DNA of 20,273 bases from JAQBFJ01 sp032123435 (GTDB taxonomy: Bacteria; Verrucomicrobiota; Kiritimatiellia; UBA8416; JAQBFJ01), in contig JAQBFJ010000148.1 in the NCBI GenBank assembly GCA_032123435.1, forward strand, positions 1 to 20,273, in the 5' to 3' direction. A program made the translations under genes and the position numbers. Positions 7,548 through 14,273 of the stretch are shown here, in pieces. How positions within the stretch are numbered: the first letter of the stretch is position 1; each line of letters starts with the position of its first letter. The notes under the pieces were generated by a model. The model was not told where the DNA came from, searched no databases, and saw only the letters and a list, made by a program, of their open reading frames with translations.

Positions 7548-7575
7548 TTGACACGAATGCCCAAAATGCTTTAGT
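7548..7575 (+). promoter_or_regulatory. Sigma70-like promoter for rplU-obgE
   Basis: A perfect -35 TTGACA (7548-7553), 16-base spacing and a -10 TTTAGT (7570-7575). Initiation near 7582 would give a leader of about 30 bases. TGACAC (7549-7554) and GTGTCA (7574-7579) form an inverted repeat that brackets the promoter; its role is unknown. Confidence 0.5.
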
Positions 7576-7612
7576 GTCACGAATTCGATTTCGAAAGAAA
7601 GGTTAATGTGCC

Positions 7613-7927
7613 ATGCAGTCATATGCTGTAATAGAGACCGGCAGTAAACAGTACCGAGTGAAACCCAATGATACACTACGGGTTGAACGCTTGGATGCCG
7701 AAGTAGGCTCAAAAATAACAATTGATACCGTTCTGGCCCTGTCGGATGGAAAGAAACTAAAGATAGGCGATCCTCTCCTTAAGAACGCCAAAGTCACATC
7801 AACTGTTCTTGAACATATCCGCGGCACCAAGGTTATCTCTTTCAAAAAGAAACGACGTAAAGGCTATTCTCGCAAAAAGGGCCATCGACAGGAATTGACC
7901 GTACTCAAGATCGAGAATGTCCTGTAG
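7613..7927 (+). CDS. rplU: 50S ribosomal protein L21
   Basis: A 104-residue bL21, the standard length. It binds 23S rRNA and sits on the solvent side of the large subunit. The N-terminus MQSYAVIETGSKQYRVKPND is the family hallmark (AVIxTGGKQYRV; here the second Gly is Ser), and the basic FKKKRRKGYSRKKGHRQ stretch is the conserved C-terminal rRNA-binding motif. AAAGG lies ten bases before ATG, a slightly long spacing; the ATG at 7605 is out of frame. In most bacteria rpmA (L27) and then obg follow. Here obgE follows after 65 bases and rpmA is absent. Confidence 0.97.
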   Translation: MQSYAVIETGSKQYRVKPNDTLRVERLDAEVGSKITIDTVLALSDGKKLKIGDPLLKNAKVTSTVLEHIRGTKVISFKKKRRKGYSRKKGHRQELTVLKIENVL

Positions 7928-7992
7928 ATATTCGTATTCTTTGATTCAACACCGACGACCTGTAAAAAGCACTATTACCAGAATTTTTTTCT

Positions 7993-8994
7993 ATGAAATC
8001 ACGATTATTTGTCGACTCCGTTGCAATACGCGCAAAATCAGGAGATGGCGGTAACGGTATCACCAGCTTCCGCCGTGAGAAATGCGTTCCAAAAGGCGGA
8101 CCCGATGGCGGCGATGGCGGCAAAGGCGGGCATGTAATACTGAGAGCCCATAAGGATGTTACATCATTGATCCATCTCCATTACGCGCCGGAGCAATACG
8201 CGAAGAATGCCGAACACGGCAAAGGTAAACAACAACACGGCAAGAATGGAAAAGATCTGATAATCAAGGTGCCATGCGGCACCGAAGTGCGTGACGAAGA
8301 AACAGGAGAACTTTTAGCAGACCTTGTCGACCATAACTCTGAATTCATGGCCCTGTGCGGCGGCAAAGGAGGACGCGGCAATATACACTGGAAAACATCA
8401 ACCAACCGCGCACCCCGACAGCATTCCGACGGAGAACCGGGCAAATTGGCCACACTACGCCTGGATCTCAAACTTGTCGCGGATATAGGACTGGTAGGAT
8501 TCCCTAATGCCGGCAAATCATCCTTGCTTTCAAAATTGACCGATGCCCATCCGAAAATAGCCGCCTACCCGTTTACAACGCTGAACCCGATAATCGGAAC
8601 CATGTCACTGACAAATCATCTCACAACGACTATCGCCGATATTCCCGGATTGATAGAAAATGCTCACAAAGGTGCCGGACTCGGTCACGCATTCCTCAGG
8701 CATATCGAAAGATCATCTTGTCTGATTTTTGTAATAGATATGTCCGGAATGGACGGAAAACTCCCCTGGGACAATTATCTTAACCTGCAGGAAGAACTGC
8801 GTCTGCACAAACAAGATATTTTAGATAAACCTTCCATAATTGTCGCAAACAAAATGGATCTTCCCGAAAGCAAAAACAATCTGACCAAATTCAGAAAAAA
8901 AACGAACACCAGCCCTGCCGCCGTATCAGCGCTTACAGGTGAAGGTGTTTTAAAACTGAAACGCCTGATAGAAAAGCTGTGCGCAAAGAACTGA
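7993..8994 (+). CDS. obgE: Obg/CgtA GTPase, ribosome biogenesis
   Basis: A 333-residue Obg-family GTPase, acting late in 50S assembly and in stress signalling. Residues 1-158 form the glycine-rich Obg fold (SGDGGNGITSFRREK, GGPDGGDGGKGGHV, GGKGGRGN). The G domain follows: G1 GFPNAGKSS (169-177), G2 FTTL, G3 DIPG, G4 NKMD and G5 SALTGEG. It ends soon after the G domain, so it lacks the C-terminal OCT or acidic extension of some longer homologues, which is common. There is no clear Shine-Dalgarno before ATG (upstream is a T-rich stretch), so translation may depend on the upstream gene. It lies 65 bases after rplU and is convergent with the outer-membrane protein gene. Confidence 0.96.
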   Translation: MKSRLFVDSVAIRAKSGDGGNGITSFRREKCVPKGGPDGGDGGKGGHVILRAHKDVTSLIHLHYAPEQYAKNAEHGKGKQQHGKNGKDLIIKVPCGTEVRDEETGELLADLVDHNSEFMALCGGKGGRGNIHWKTSTNRAPRQHSDGEPGKLATLRLDLKLVADIGLVGFPNAGKSSLLSKLTDAHPKIAAYPFTTLNPIIGTMSLTNHLTTTIADIPGLIENAHKGAGLGHAFLRHIERSSCLIFVIDMSGMDGKLPWDNYLNLQEELRLHKQDILDKPSIIVANKMDLPESKNNLTKFRKKTNTSPAAVSALTGEGVLKLKRLIEKLCAKN

Positions 8995-9010
8995 CGCGAA
9001 AAGGGATTCT

Positions 9011-9055
9011 TTACCACGAAAGACTTTTGACAGGATTACAGGATAAACATGATAA
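9011..9055. repeat. Dispersed intergenic repeat (ACCACGAAAG...GACAGGATTACAGGAT type)
   Basis: This 45-base stretch contains TTACCACGAAAG and the tandem CAGGATTA-CAGGATAA followed by ACATGAT. I recognise it from memory as a widely scattered non-coding repeat of many environmental bacteria, often seen as TTGACAGGATTAACAGGATT. It fills the 65-base convergent gap after obgE and ends five bases before the stop codon of the neighbouring gene. Confidence 0.6.
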
Positions 9056-9059
9056 GACA

Positions 9060-9965
9060 TCAGAAGCCACTGCTCACACCAAATCGTACGAATATCTGCG
9101 GATCAACATCAACGTTGTCATCCATGCCGCCGGCCTTTTCGTCGAACTGAACACTTCTCCCAAATGCAGTGCCGAGCTCAGCCGCAAACTGTACCTGTTC
9201 AGATGTCCTGTACGCGACTCCACCATAAAGCCTGAAGTCTTCTACCGTGATCTGCTCTCGCTCATCTGGTATTTTCCCACGTAAATCAAAAGAAGTATTC
9301 CGCCAGTCGAACCCGGCGTAACCGCGCCATCGGCTGTCCACCAGATACACAAACCTGCTCTCAGGTATACACGCATCCAATCTCATTGAATCACTTATCA
9401 GCCACCTGACTCCGATTATCGGCATGACCTTCATCTCAAAGGCCGGACGCACCTCCAATCCGCCAATACCAGAAAGACCTCGCATCAAAGGTTTAACCAC
9501 TACGCATGAAACAGGCATCAGCAGAACATCAAAATCAATTTCGCCGATATCAGGATATATCCCCGGAACAATCCGCACCTGCAATTCCGTGCCATCCGCA
9601 TAATGTCGCGTCCAACCAGCGTTCAATGCAAGGATCGCCGCCTGCCCAGGCAGGTTCAGGCCCGCTGAATCCATGAACATTATACTGGTATACCTGGCGT
9701 TTAGATCGACATTGCCGCCAGCTAAGACATTCCAGAAATAGGCAAACGCCCAGTTCGCGTCAACCTCCAGAAATGCGCTCTCACCATATTTGTCGAACTG
9801 ACTCTCCGCCACATAACCAAAACTGAACGCGCAAATTGGAATATTAACGTCACCAGGCACACGGCAGGCTCTGTGCGAAAACTCCTGCCCTTGCACCGGC
9901 TGAACCGTATATACAACCAATACCGCCACCAGAACCATGGCCATTAAAATAGAGCCTTTTCTCAT
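9060..9965 (-). CDS. Predicted outer-membrane beta-barrel protein, unknown function
   Basis: A protein of 301 residues counted from ATG 9965, chosen because a strong GGAGG lies eight bases upstream and the signal peptide (MRKGSILMAMVLVAVLVVYTVQPVQGQ) begins there; an ATG 13 codons earlier is less likely. After signal cleavage the chain is short amphipathic beta-strands with alternating hydrophobic and polar residues and many aromatics (VDLNARYTSIMF, YAGFDWRNTSFDLRG, FRLYGGVAYRT). It ends in ...PQIFVRFGVSSGF with a terminal Phe, the usual outer-membrane-insertion signature. I do not recognise the family; it resembles uncharacterised barrel-type DUF proteins of PVC bacteria. It lies 60 bases downstream of epmA and may share its transcript, with no evident functional link. 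Confidence 0.75.
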   Translation of the reverse strand: MRKGSILMAMVLVAVLVVYTVQPVQGQEFSHRACRVPGDVNIPICAFSFGYVAESQFDKYGESAFLEVDANWAFAYFWNVLAGGNVDLNARYTSIMFMDSAGLNLPGQAAILALNAGWTRHYADGTELQVRIVPGIYPDIGEIDFDVLLMPVSCVVVKPLMRGLSGIGGLEVRPAFEMKVMPIIGVRWLISDSMRLDACIPESRFVYLVDSRWRGYAGFDWRNTSFDLRGKIPDEREQITVEDFRLYGGVAYRTSEQVQFAAELGTAFGRSVQFDEKAGGMDDNVDVDPQIFVRFGVSSGF

Positions 9966-10025
9966 TAATCGCTCCTCCAAAAAACTATTATTCCAATCCA
10001 TCAAGAGCCGCTACCAACTTGGCAA

Positions 10026-10931
10026 CTATATACAGAAAGCCCGCACCTTATCAATCTCTATTGCACCACTTAATAACATTATCAAACGGTCAATTCCAAG
10101 CGCCACTCCGCCACAAGGCGGCATTCCTTTTTCCAACGCCGACAAAAACTCTGCATCCATAGAATATGCATCCTTTCCCATGTTTCTGCGTTTCTCAGCG
10201 CATATCTCAAATCTTTTCCTCTGTTCACCAGGATCAATAAGCTCACTGAAAGCGTTAGCCAGCTCAAGTCCGCCAATATATAACTCCCAACGCTCCGCCA
10301 CGGCCCTGTTCCCCGGTTTACATCGTGCCAGGGCCGCCGCTTCGACCGGGTAGTCCTTCAGGACAACCGGCATATCCAGAAAAAGCTGGGGTTCTATTTT
10401 TTCCGCCAGATCCACGTCAAAACGATCCGGATCAAATTGTGCAACAGGATTCCAGCCCGCAAATCTGAGATACGCGTCTTCCACGGTAAAACATTCCCAG
10501 ACCGGCATTATTTCTATTTTTCTCCCCGCATATTCAAGCATGGTACTGCCGATGACTTCACTGAACACAAACGCCATGAGCGCCTTGGTATCCACAAGCA
10601 TGTCCATATAATCGGCGTCACGCCGATACCATTCCAGCATCGTGTGTTCAGGACTGTGCAGACGGCCACGCTCACCACGCCTGAAACAGGCACCTATCTG
10701 GAAAATCCTGTCACAGCCTTCCGCCATCAGCCGTTTCATGTGCAGTTCCGGTGAAGTACGAAGATACCAATCACCTGATTCCTCCGCGTCAATATGAAGT
10801 TCAAGAGCGGGCACAGGAATTCGGACAGGAGTTTCCACTTCAATAAAGCCCCGATCAGAAAAGAATCTGCGAACACATTGCAGTGCCTTGCTCCTGATTC
10901 TAAGCACCGATATATCGTCAGATATCCTCAT
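10026..10931 (-). CDS. epmA: EF-P--(R)-beta-lysine ligase (GenX/PoxA/YjeA)
   Basis: A 301-residue class II lysyl-tRNA-synthetase paralogue without the anticodon-binding domain, matching EpmA in length. Visible signatures: the N-terminal FIEVETPV and LRTSPELHMKRLMAEG segments; motif 2 FQIGACFRRGERGRLHSPEHTMLEWYR; and motif 3 GGVALGIDRLIMLLSG near the C-terminus. EpmA activates (R)-beta-lysine and attaches it to the conserved lysine of elongation factor P, which helps ribosomes through polyproline. That target is encoded 18 bases upstream on the same strand, which strongly supports the assignment. No good Shine-Dalgarno precedes ATG 10931, so coupling to efp translation is likely. The aminomutase EpmB, which supplies beta-lysine, is not in the window. 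Confidence 0.94.
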   Translation of the reverse strand: MRISDDISVLRIRSKALQCVRRFFSDRGFIEVETPVRIPVPALELHIDAEESGDWYLRTSPELHMKRLMAEGCDRIFQIGACFRRGERGRLHSPEHTMLEWYRRDADYMDMLVDTKALMAFVFSEVIGSTMLEYAGRKIEIMPVWECFTVEDAYLRFAGWNPVAQFDPDRFDVDLAEKIEPQLFLDMPVVLKDYPVEAAALARCKPGNRAVAERWELYIGGLELANAFSELIDPGEQRKRFEICAEKRRNMGKDAYSMDAEFLSALEKGMPPCGGVALGIDRLIMLLSGAIEIDKVRAFCI

Positions 10932-10949
10932 TACAGGCCAACCTTACTG

Positions 10950-11513
10950 TCATTTCCGGGAAGCTCTATCAGCATATTTACCTGTGCGCGTGTCTATTCT
11001 GATAATATCGCCCTGATTCACAAAAAGAGGCACCTGTATCTCATAACCGCCCTCAAGCGTAGCTGGTTTCTGCACATTCGTTGACGTATTCCCGCGTGCA
11101 CCAGGCTCAGTATAAATAATTTTCTTGTCAACAAAATTAGGCAGAACCGCTTCCACTGGACTATCGTTATGGAACAGAACATCAACCGATATGTCCTCAA
11201 CCAAAAAGAATCTTGATTCTCCCAGCACTTCAGCGCTGATCAAAATCTGCTCGTAATTATCATCCATAAACACATAATGATCGGCCTCCTGATATGAATA
11301 CTTCAAAGTCTTCTGGCCAATTTGAGGAGCGTCAATTTTATCATTGGAACGATACGTTTTTGATAACGTCGCGCCGGTTATCATGTTCTTGAGCCGACAG
11401 TTATATACTGCCTGTCCCTTGCCGGGTTTCATGAAATTGAATTCCGTGATAATATACGGAACACCATCTACTTCCACCTTAAGCCCTTTTCTCAGGTCGG
11501 ACGCACTGTACAT
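10950..11513 (-). CDS. efp: Translation elongation factor P
   Basis: A 187-residue EF-P with the three-domain length typical of bacteria. It binds between the P and E sites and promotes peptide bonds at consecutive prolines. The modification loop is FMKPGKGQAVYNCRLKN with lysine K32 in the place of E. coli K34. The adjacent epmA fits (R)-beta-lysylation of this residue. The C-terminus GDIIRIDTRTGKYADRA is conserved EF-P domain III. AAAGGAGGGGAT precedes the start codon, the best ribosome-binding site in the window and consistent with high expression. Its promoter region is shared with the divergent gyrB. Confidence 0.97.
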   Translation of the reverse strand: MYSASDLRKGLKVEVDGVPYIITEFNFMKPGKGQAVYNCRLKNMITGATLSKTYRSNDKIDAPQIGQKTLKYSYQEADHYVFMDDNYEQILISAEVLGESRFFLVEDISVDVLFHNDSPVEAVLPNFVDKKIIYTEPGARGNTSTNVQKPATLEGGYEIQVPLFVNQGDIIRIDTRTGKYADRASRK

Positions 11514-11554
11514 ATCCCCTCCTTTTCATCTTTGAATAGAACTTTGCAAATACT

Positions 11555-11582
11555 TCTTTATCTATCATGGGCATTTTGTCAA
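11555..11582 (-). promoter_or_regulatory. Possible sigma70-like promoter for efp-epmA
   Basis: On the minus strand a perfect TTGACA (11582-11577) is followed, after 16 bases, by TAAAGA (11560-11555), a poor -10. TAGATA slightly upstream is an alternative. The predicted leader would be roughly 35 bases. The -35 is convincing; the -10 is not. Confidence 0.35.
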
Positions 11583-11689
11583 AAAGATAATTCACATACA
11601 ACTTAACAGATTGACCACCAATCCTTGACCTTGCAACCTGTCCAAAACGTCCGCTGAGACCATGTTAAACGTCGCATTCCGGCGCATTG

Positions 11690-11774
11690 AAACGGCCTCT
11701 TTTCTGCTCATTGTGCACATATATCCCAAAATGCCGTTTTCGAGGCTGTTTACAGGTGTTTTTTTCTTTTTTTT
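11690..11774 (+). terminator. Inverted repeat with T-rich tail upstream of gyrB
   Basis: AAACGGCCTC (11690-11699) can pair over ten positions (one G-U) with GAGGCTGTTT (11742-11751) across a 42-base loop. An alternative pairing joins GAAACGGC (11689-11696) to GCCGTTTTC (11733-11741). A T-rich run (11758-11774) follows. Stem plus T tract looks like a terminator, yet no upstream plus-strand gene needs one. It may end a small RNA or an antisense transcript, or insulate gyrB. The long loop and the 6-base gap before the T tract weaken the case. Confidence 0.3.
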
Positions 11775-11787
11775 ACAGCAATACTCC

Positions 11788-11817
11788 TTGATTTAATGGA
11801 CGATATTTGCTTAAAAT
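11788..11817 (+). promoter_or_regulatory. Sigma70-like promoter for gyrB-gyrA
   Basis: TTGATT (11788-11793), an 18-base spacer and TAAAAT (11812-11817). Initiation near 11824 would leave a leader of about 23 bases that contains the purine-rich Shine-Dalgarno AAGGGGGAAGGG (11827-11838), eight bases from ATG 11847. Confidence 0.5.
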
Positions 11818-11846
11818 AAGGCTTTTAAGGGGGAAGGGATTCTTGT

Positions 11847-14273
11847 ATGTCAAAGCCTAAAGAAGGCGCAAAATACGACGCCACTAAAATTGTCGTTCTG
11901 GATGGCATTGAAGCTGTCCGGTTGCGTCCCGCCATGTACATCGGCGACACCTCTACGCGTGGACTTCACCACTGCGTTTACGAAGTCATGGACAACAGCA
12001 TTGATGAAGCACTAGCCGGTCACTGCGATCGAATCCACGTAACAATCAACTCCGACGGATCAGTTACAATCACTGATAACGGTCGCGGCATTCCCGTGGA
12101 CATCCACGCCACTGAAAAAAAACCCGCGGTAGAAGTCGTTCTCACGACACTCCATGCCGGCGGCAAATTCGACAACGATAGTTACAAGGTATCGGGCGGC
12201 TTGCACGGCGTGGGCGTATCATGCGTGAACGCGCTCAGCGAATGGTTAGAAGTGGAAATAAGACGCGACAACAAGGTGTATCACCAGCGATTCGAGCAAG
12301 GTAAGACCGCCTCTAAACTGGAGACCATCGGCAAATCAAATAGCACTGGCACAAAGATAACGTTCCTCCCTGACGCAACAATCTTTTCGACAACCCAGTT
12401 TGAATGGGACGTTCTCTCCAATCGTATTCGTGAAATGGCGTTCCTCAACAAGGGCATCGAGCTCAAGCTTGCAATGGAGGAGTCGGCTAAAGAAGAGACA
12501 TTCTGCTTCAAGGGCGGCATAGTCGAATTTGTCCAGCACCTCAATCGCAACCGCACGGCAATGCATCCCAATGTCATCTCGTTCGAGAGCGAGCGCGACA
12601 ACGTCCACGTGGACATTGCCATGCAGTACACAGACGCATACACGGACAGTGTGTCCTGCTTCGCGAACAATATCAACACAATAGAAGGTGGTACACATCT
12701 CAGCGGCTTCCGATCTGCCCTCACACGCACAATCAACACCTACGGCAAAGCGAACAAACTCATTAAGGAAGATAAGGAAATGATGAGCGGCGACGATATC
12801 AGAGAAGGTCTGACGGCCATTGTCAGCGTGAAGCTTCCGAATCCGCAGTTCGAAGGGCAAACAAAAACAAAGCTGGGCAACAGCGAAGTACAGGGAATAG
12901 TCGAATCCATCGTTAACGAACAACTCGGCAATTTCCTTGAAGAGCATCCGTCCGTCGCTAAACGAATCGTGAACAAAGCTCTGGTTGCGGCCCGCGCACG
13001 AGCCGCAGCACGAAAGGCACGCGATCTCACGCGGAAGAAGGGCGCGCTTGATGGCGCCTCGCTTGCAGGCAAGCTCGCCACCTGCTCATCCCGCGACCCA
13101 GAACAGTGCGAACTATATATCGTCGAGGGCGACAGTGCAGGCGGTTCAGCCAAACAGGGCCGAAAGCGCGAGTTCCAGGCGATACTTCCATTGCGCGGCA
13201 AAGTGCTCAACGTTGAGAAGGCCCGCCTGGACAAGATCCTGAACAACAGAGAGATTCGGGCACTGATCACTGCGATAGGAGCCGGCATAGGCGACGACGA
13301 ATTTGATATTACCAAGGTGAAATATCACAAGATTATCATCATGACCGACGCGGATGTTGATGGCGCCCACATCCGCACACTGCTCCTTACTTTCTTTTAT
13401 CGCCAGATGCCCCAACTGATCGACCGAGGCTATATCTATCTCGCCCAGCCGCCTCTCTACAAAATCACGAAGAAGAAACACGAGGAATACATCGAATCTG
13501 ACCAGCAATTGACGCGCAAACTGCTCGAGTTCGGCACCGATGACATAACATTCGAATACGGTACCGAAAAACTCCACGGCCGTGAGCTCAAAAGCATTCT
13601 CGACACACTAACCAGAATGGAACATGTTTCACACAACTTCACCCGTAAAGGCATACCATTCCAGGAGTTCCTGCAACGCAAGCATCCAGAGACAGGACGC
13701 TTTCCCAAGTACCTCGTGACCGTCGCCAACGAAACAGAACAGCACTTCATATATACCGATGCTGAACTCAAGCAGTTTCGTGAGGACGTTGAACGCCGAA
13801 CAGGAACACAGATGGAAATATTCTCGGAAGGCGCCGAAAACAATGAATCTCAATCTGCGTTCAGGTGGGTCGAAATATACGTCTCGGAATCCTTGAGCCG
13901 ACTGGTGGCCGGCCTTGCAAAGAAGGGCTTTTCCGTAGACCAATACATGGCATCAGACAAACCGATCGGCAATTTGCTTTCCGTCGACAAGTCCAATACA
14001 CCAGTCTTCTCCCTGCCCGAGCTGTTGAACGCGGTTCGTGACATTGGACGGAGAGGGTTGACAATAAACCGATACAAAGGTCTCGGCGAAATGAATCCAG
14101 ACCAGCTGTTTGACACAACAATGGATCCGGCAACCCGCAAGCTTCTGCGAGTGACGCTGGAAAGTCGCACGTCAAGTGACCAGACATTCGACATCCTGAT
14201 GGGTGCCGAGGTCGAGCCGAGAAGACAGTTTATTTATGACAATGCGCTGAACGTAAAGAACCTGGATATCTAA
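11847..14273 (+). CDS. gyrB: DNA gyrase subunit B
   Basis: 808 residues, close to E. coli GyrB (804). It supplies the ATPase and TOPRIM half of the A2B2 gyrase that introduces negative supercoils. The GHKL ATPase domain has YEVMDNSIDEALAG with catalytic E46, DNGRGIPV, and SGGLHGVGVSCVNALSEW. The QTK loop is FEGQTKTKLGNSEV. TOPRIM begins at ELYIVEGDSAGG (E427) with metal-binding acids in TDADVDGAHIRTLL (D501, D503). An insert of roughly 150 residues then separates TOPRIM from the tail NRYKGLGEMNPDQLFDTTMDP, an arrangement known from E. coli-type long GyrB. A strong Shine-Dalgarno precedes ATG. The TAA stop shares its last base with the gyrA ATG (TAATG), so the two are translationally coupled. 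Confidence 0.98.
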   Translation: MSKPKEGAKYDATKIVVLDGIEAVRLRPAMYIGDTSTRGLHHCVYEVMDNSIDEALAGHCDRIHVTINSDGSVTITDNGRGIPVDIHATEKKPAVEVVLTTLHAGGKFDNDSYKVSGGLHGVGVSCVNALSEWLEVEIRRDNKVYHQRFEQGKTASKLETIGKSNSTGTKITFLPDATIFSTTQFEWDVLSNRIREMAFLNKGIELKLAMEESAKEETFCFKGGIVEFVQHLNRNRTAMHPNVISFESERDNVHVDIAMQYTDAYTDSVSCFANNINTIEGGTHLSGFRSALTRTINTYGKANKLIKEDKEMMSGDDIREGLTAIVSVKLPNPQFEGQTKTKLGNSEVQGIVESIVNEQLGNFLEEHPSVAKRIVNKALVAARARAAARKARDLTRKKGALDGASLAGKLATCSSRDPEQCELYIVEGDSAGGSAKQGRKREFQAILPLRGKVLNVEKARLDKILNNREIRALITAIGAGIGDDEFDITKVKYHKIIIMTDADVDGAHIRTLLLTFFYRQMPQLIDRGYIYLAQPPLYKITKKKHEEYIESDQQLTRKLLEFGTDDITFEYGTEKLHGRELKSILDTLTRMEHVSHNFTRKGIPFQEFLQRKHPETGRFPKYLVTVANETEQHFIYTDAELKQFREDVERRTGTQMEIFSEGAENNESQSAFRWVEIYVSESLSRLVAGLAKKGFSVDQYMASDKPIGNLLSVDKSNTPVFSLPELLNAVRDIGRRGLTINRYKGLGEMNPDQLFDTTMDPATRKLLRVTLESRTSSDQTFDILMGAEVEPRRQFIYDNALNVKNLDI

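Larger units (their letters stand above)
11514..11846. other. Divergent efp/gyrB intergenic region
   Basis: No credible protein-coding gene lies here. It contains the proposed efp promoter, the proposed gyrB promoter, and an A/T-rich stretch at 11514-11610. Two AAACGTC copies 22 bases apart (11645-11651 and 11667-11673) are followed by a complex inverted repeat (11689-11751) and a T-rich tract (11758-11774). Confidence 0.7.

Noticed and set aside
7143..7721. A 192-residue minus-strand frame containing LQIADRRLQITDCRLQIAD
   Set aside because: It is produced by reading the AATCTGY heptamer array in frame and also runs over rplU and the CotH gene tail. This is a common spurious annotation.
8979..9284. 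A 101-residue plus-strand frame downstream of obgE
   Set aside because: It starts inside obgE, crosses the dispersed repeat and is antisense to the barrel gene; no domain was recognised.
11514..11846. A tRNA, riboswitch or small protein gene in the efp/gyrB gap
   Set aside because: No T-loop/CCA pattern, no known riboswitch core and no start-plus-Shine-Dalgarno frame was seen; only the inverted repeats are notable.
12336..12947. A 203-residue open frame on the minus strand inside gyrB, and similar ones inside gyrA
   Set aside because: These are shadows of the conserved gyrase frames, with no ribosome-binding site or domain.
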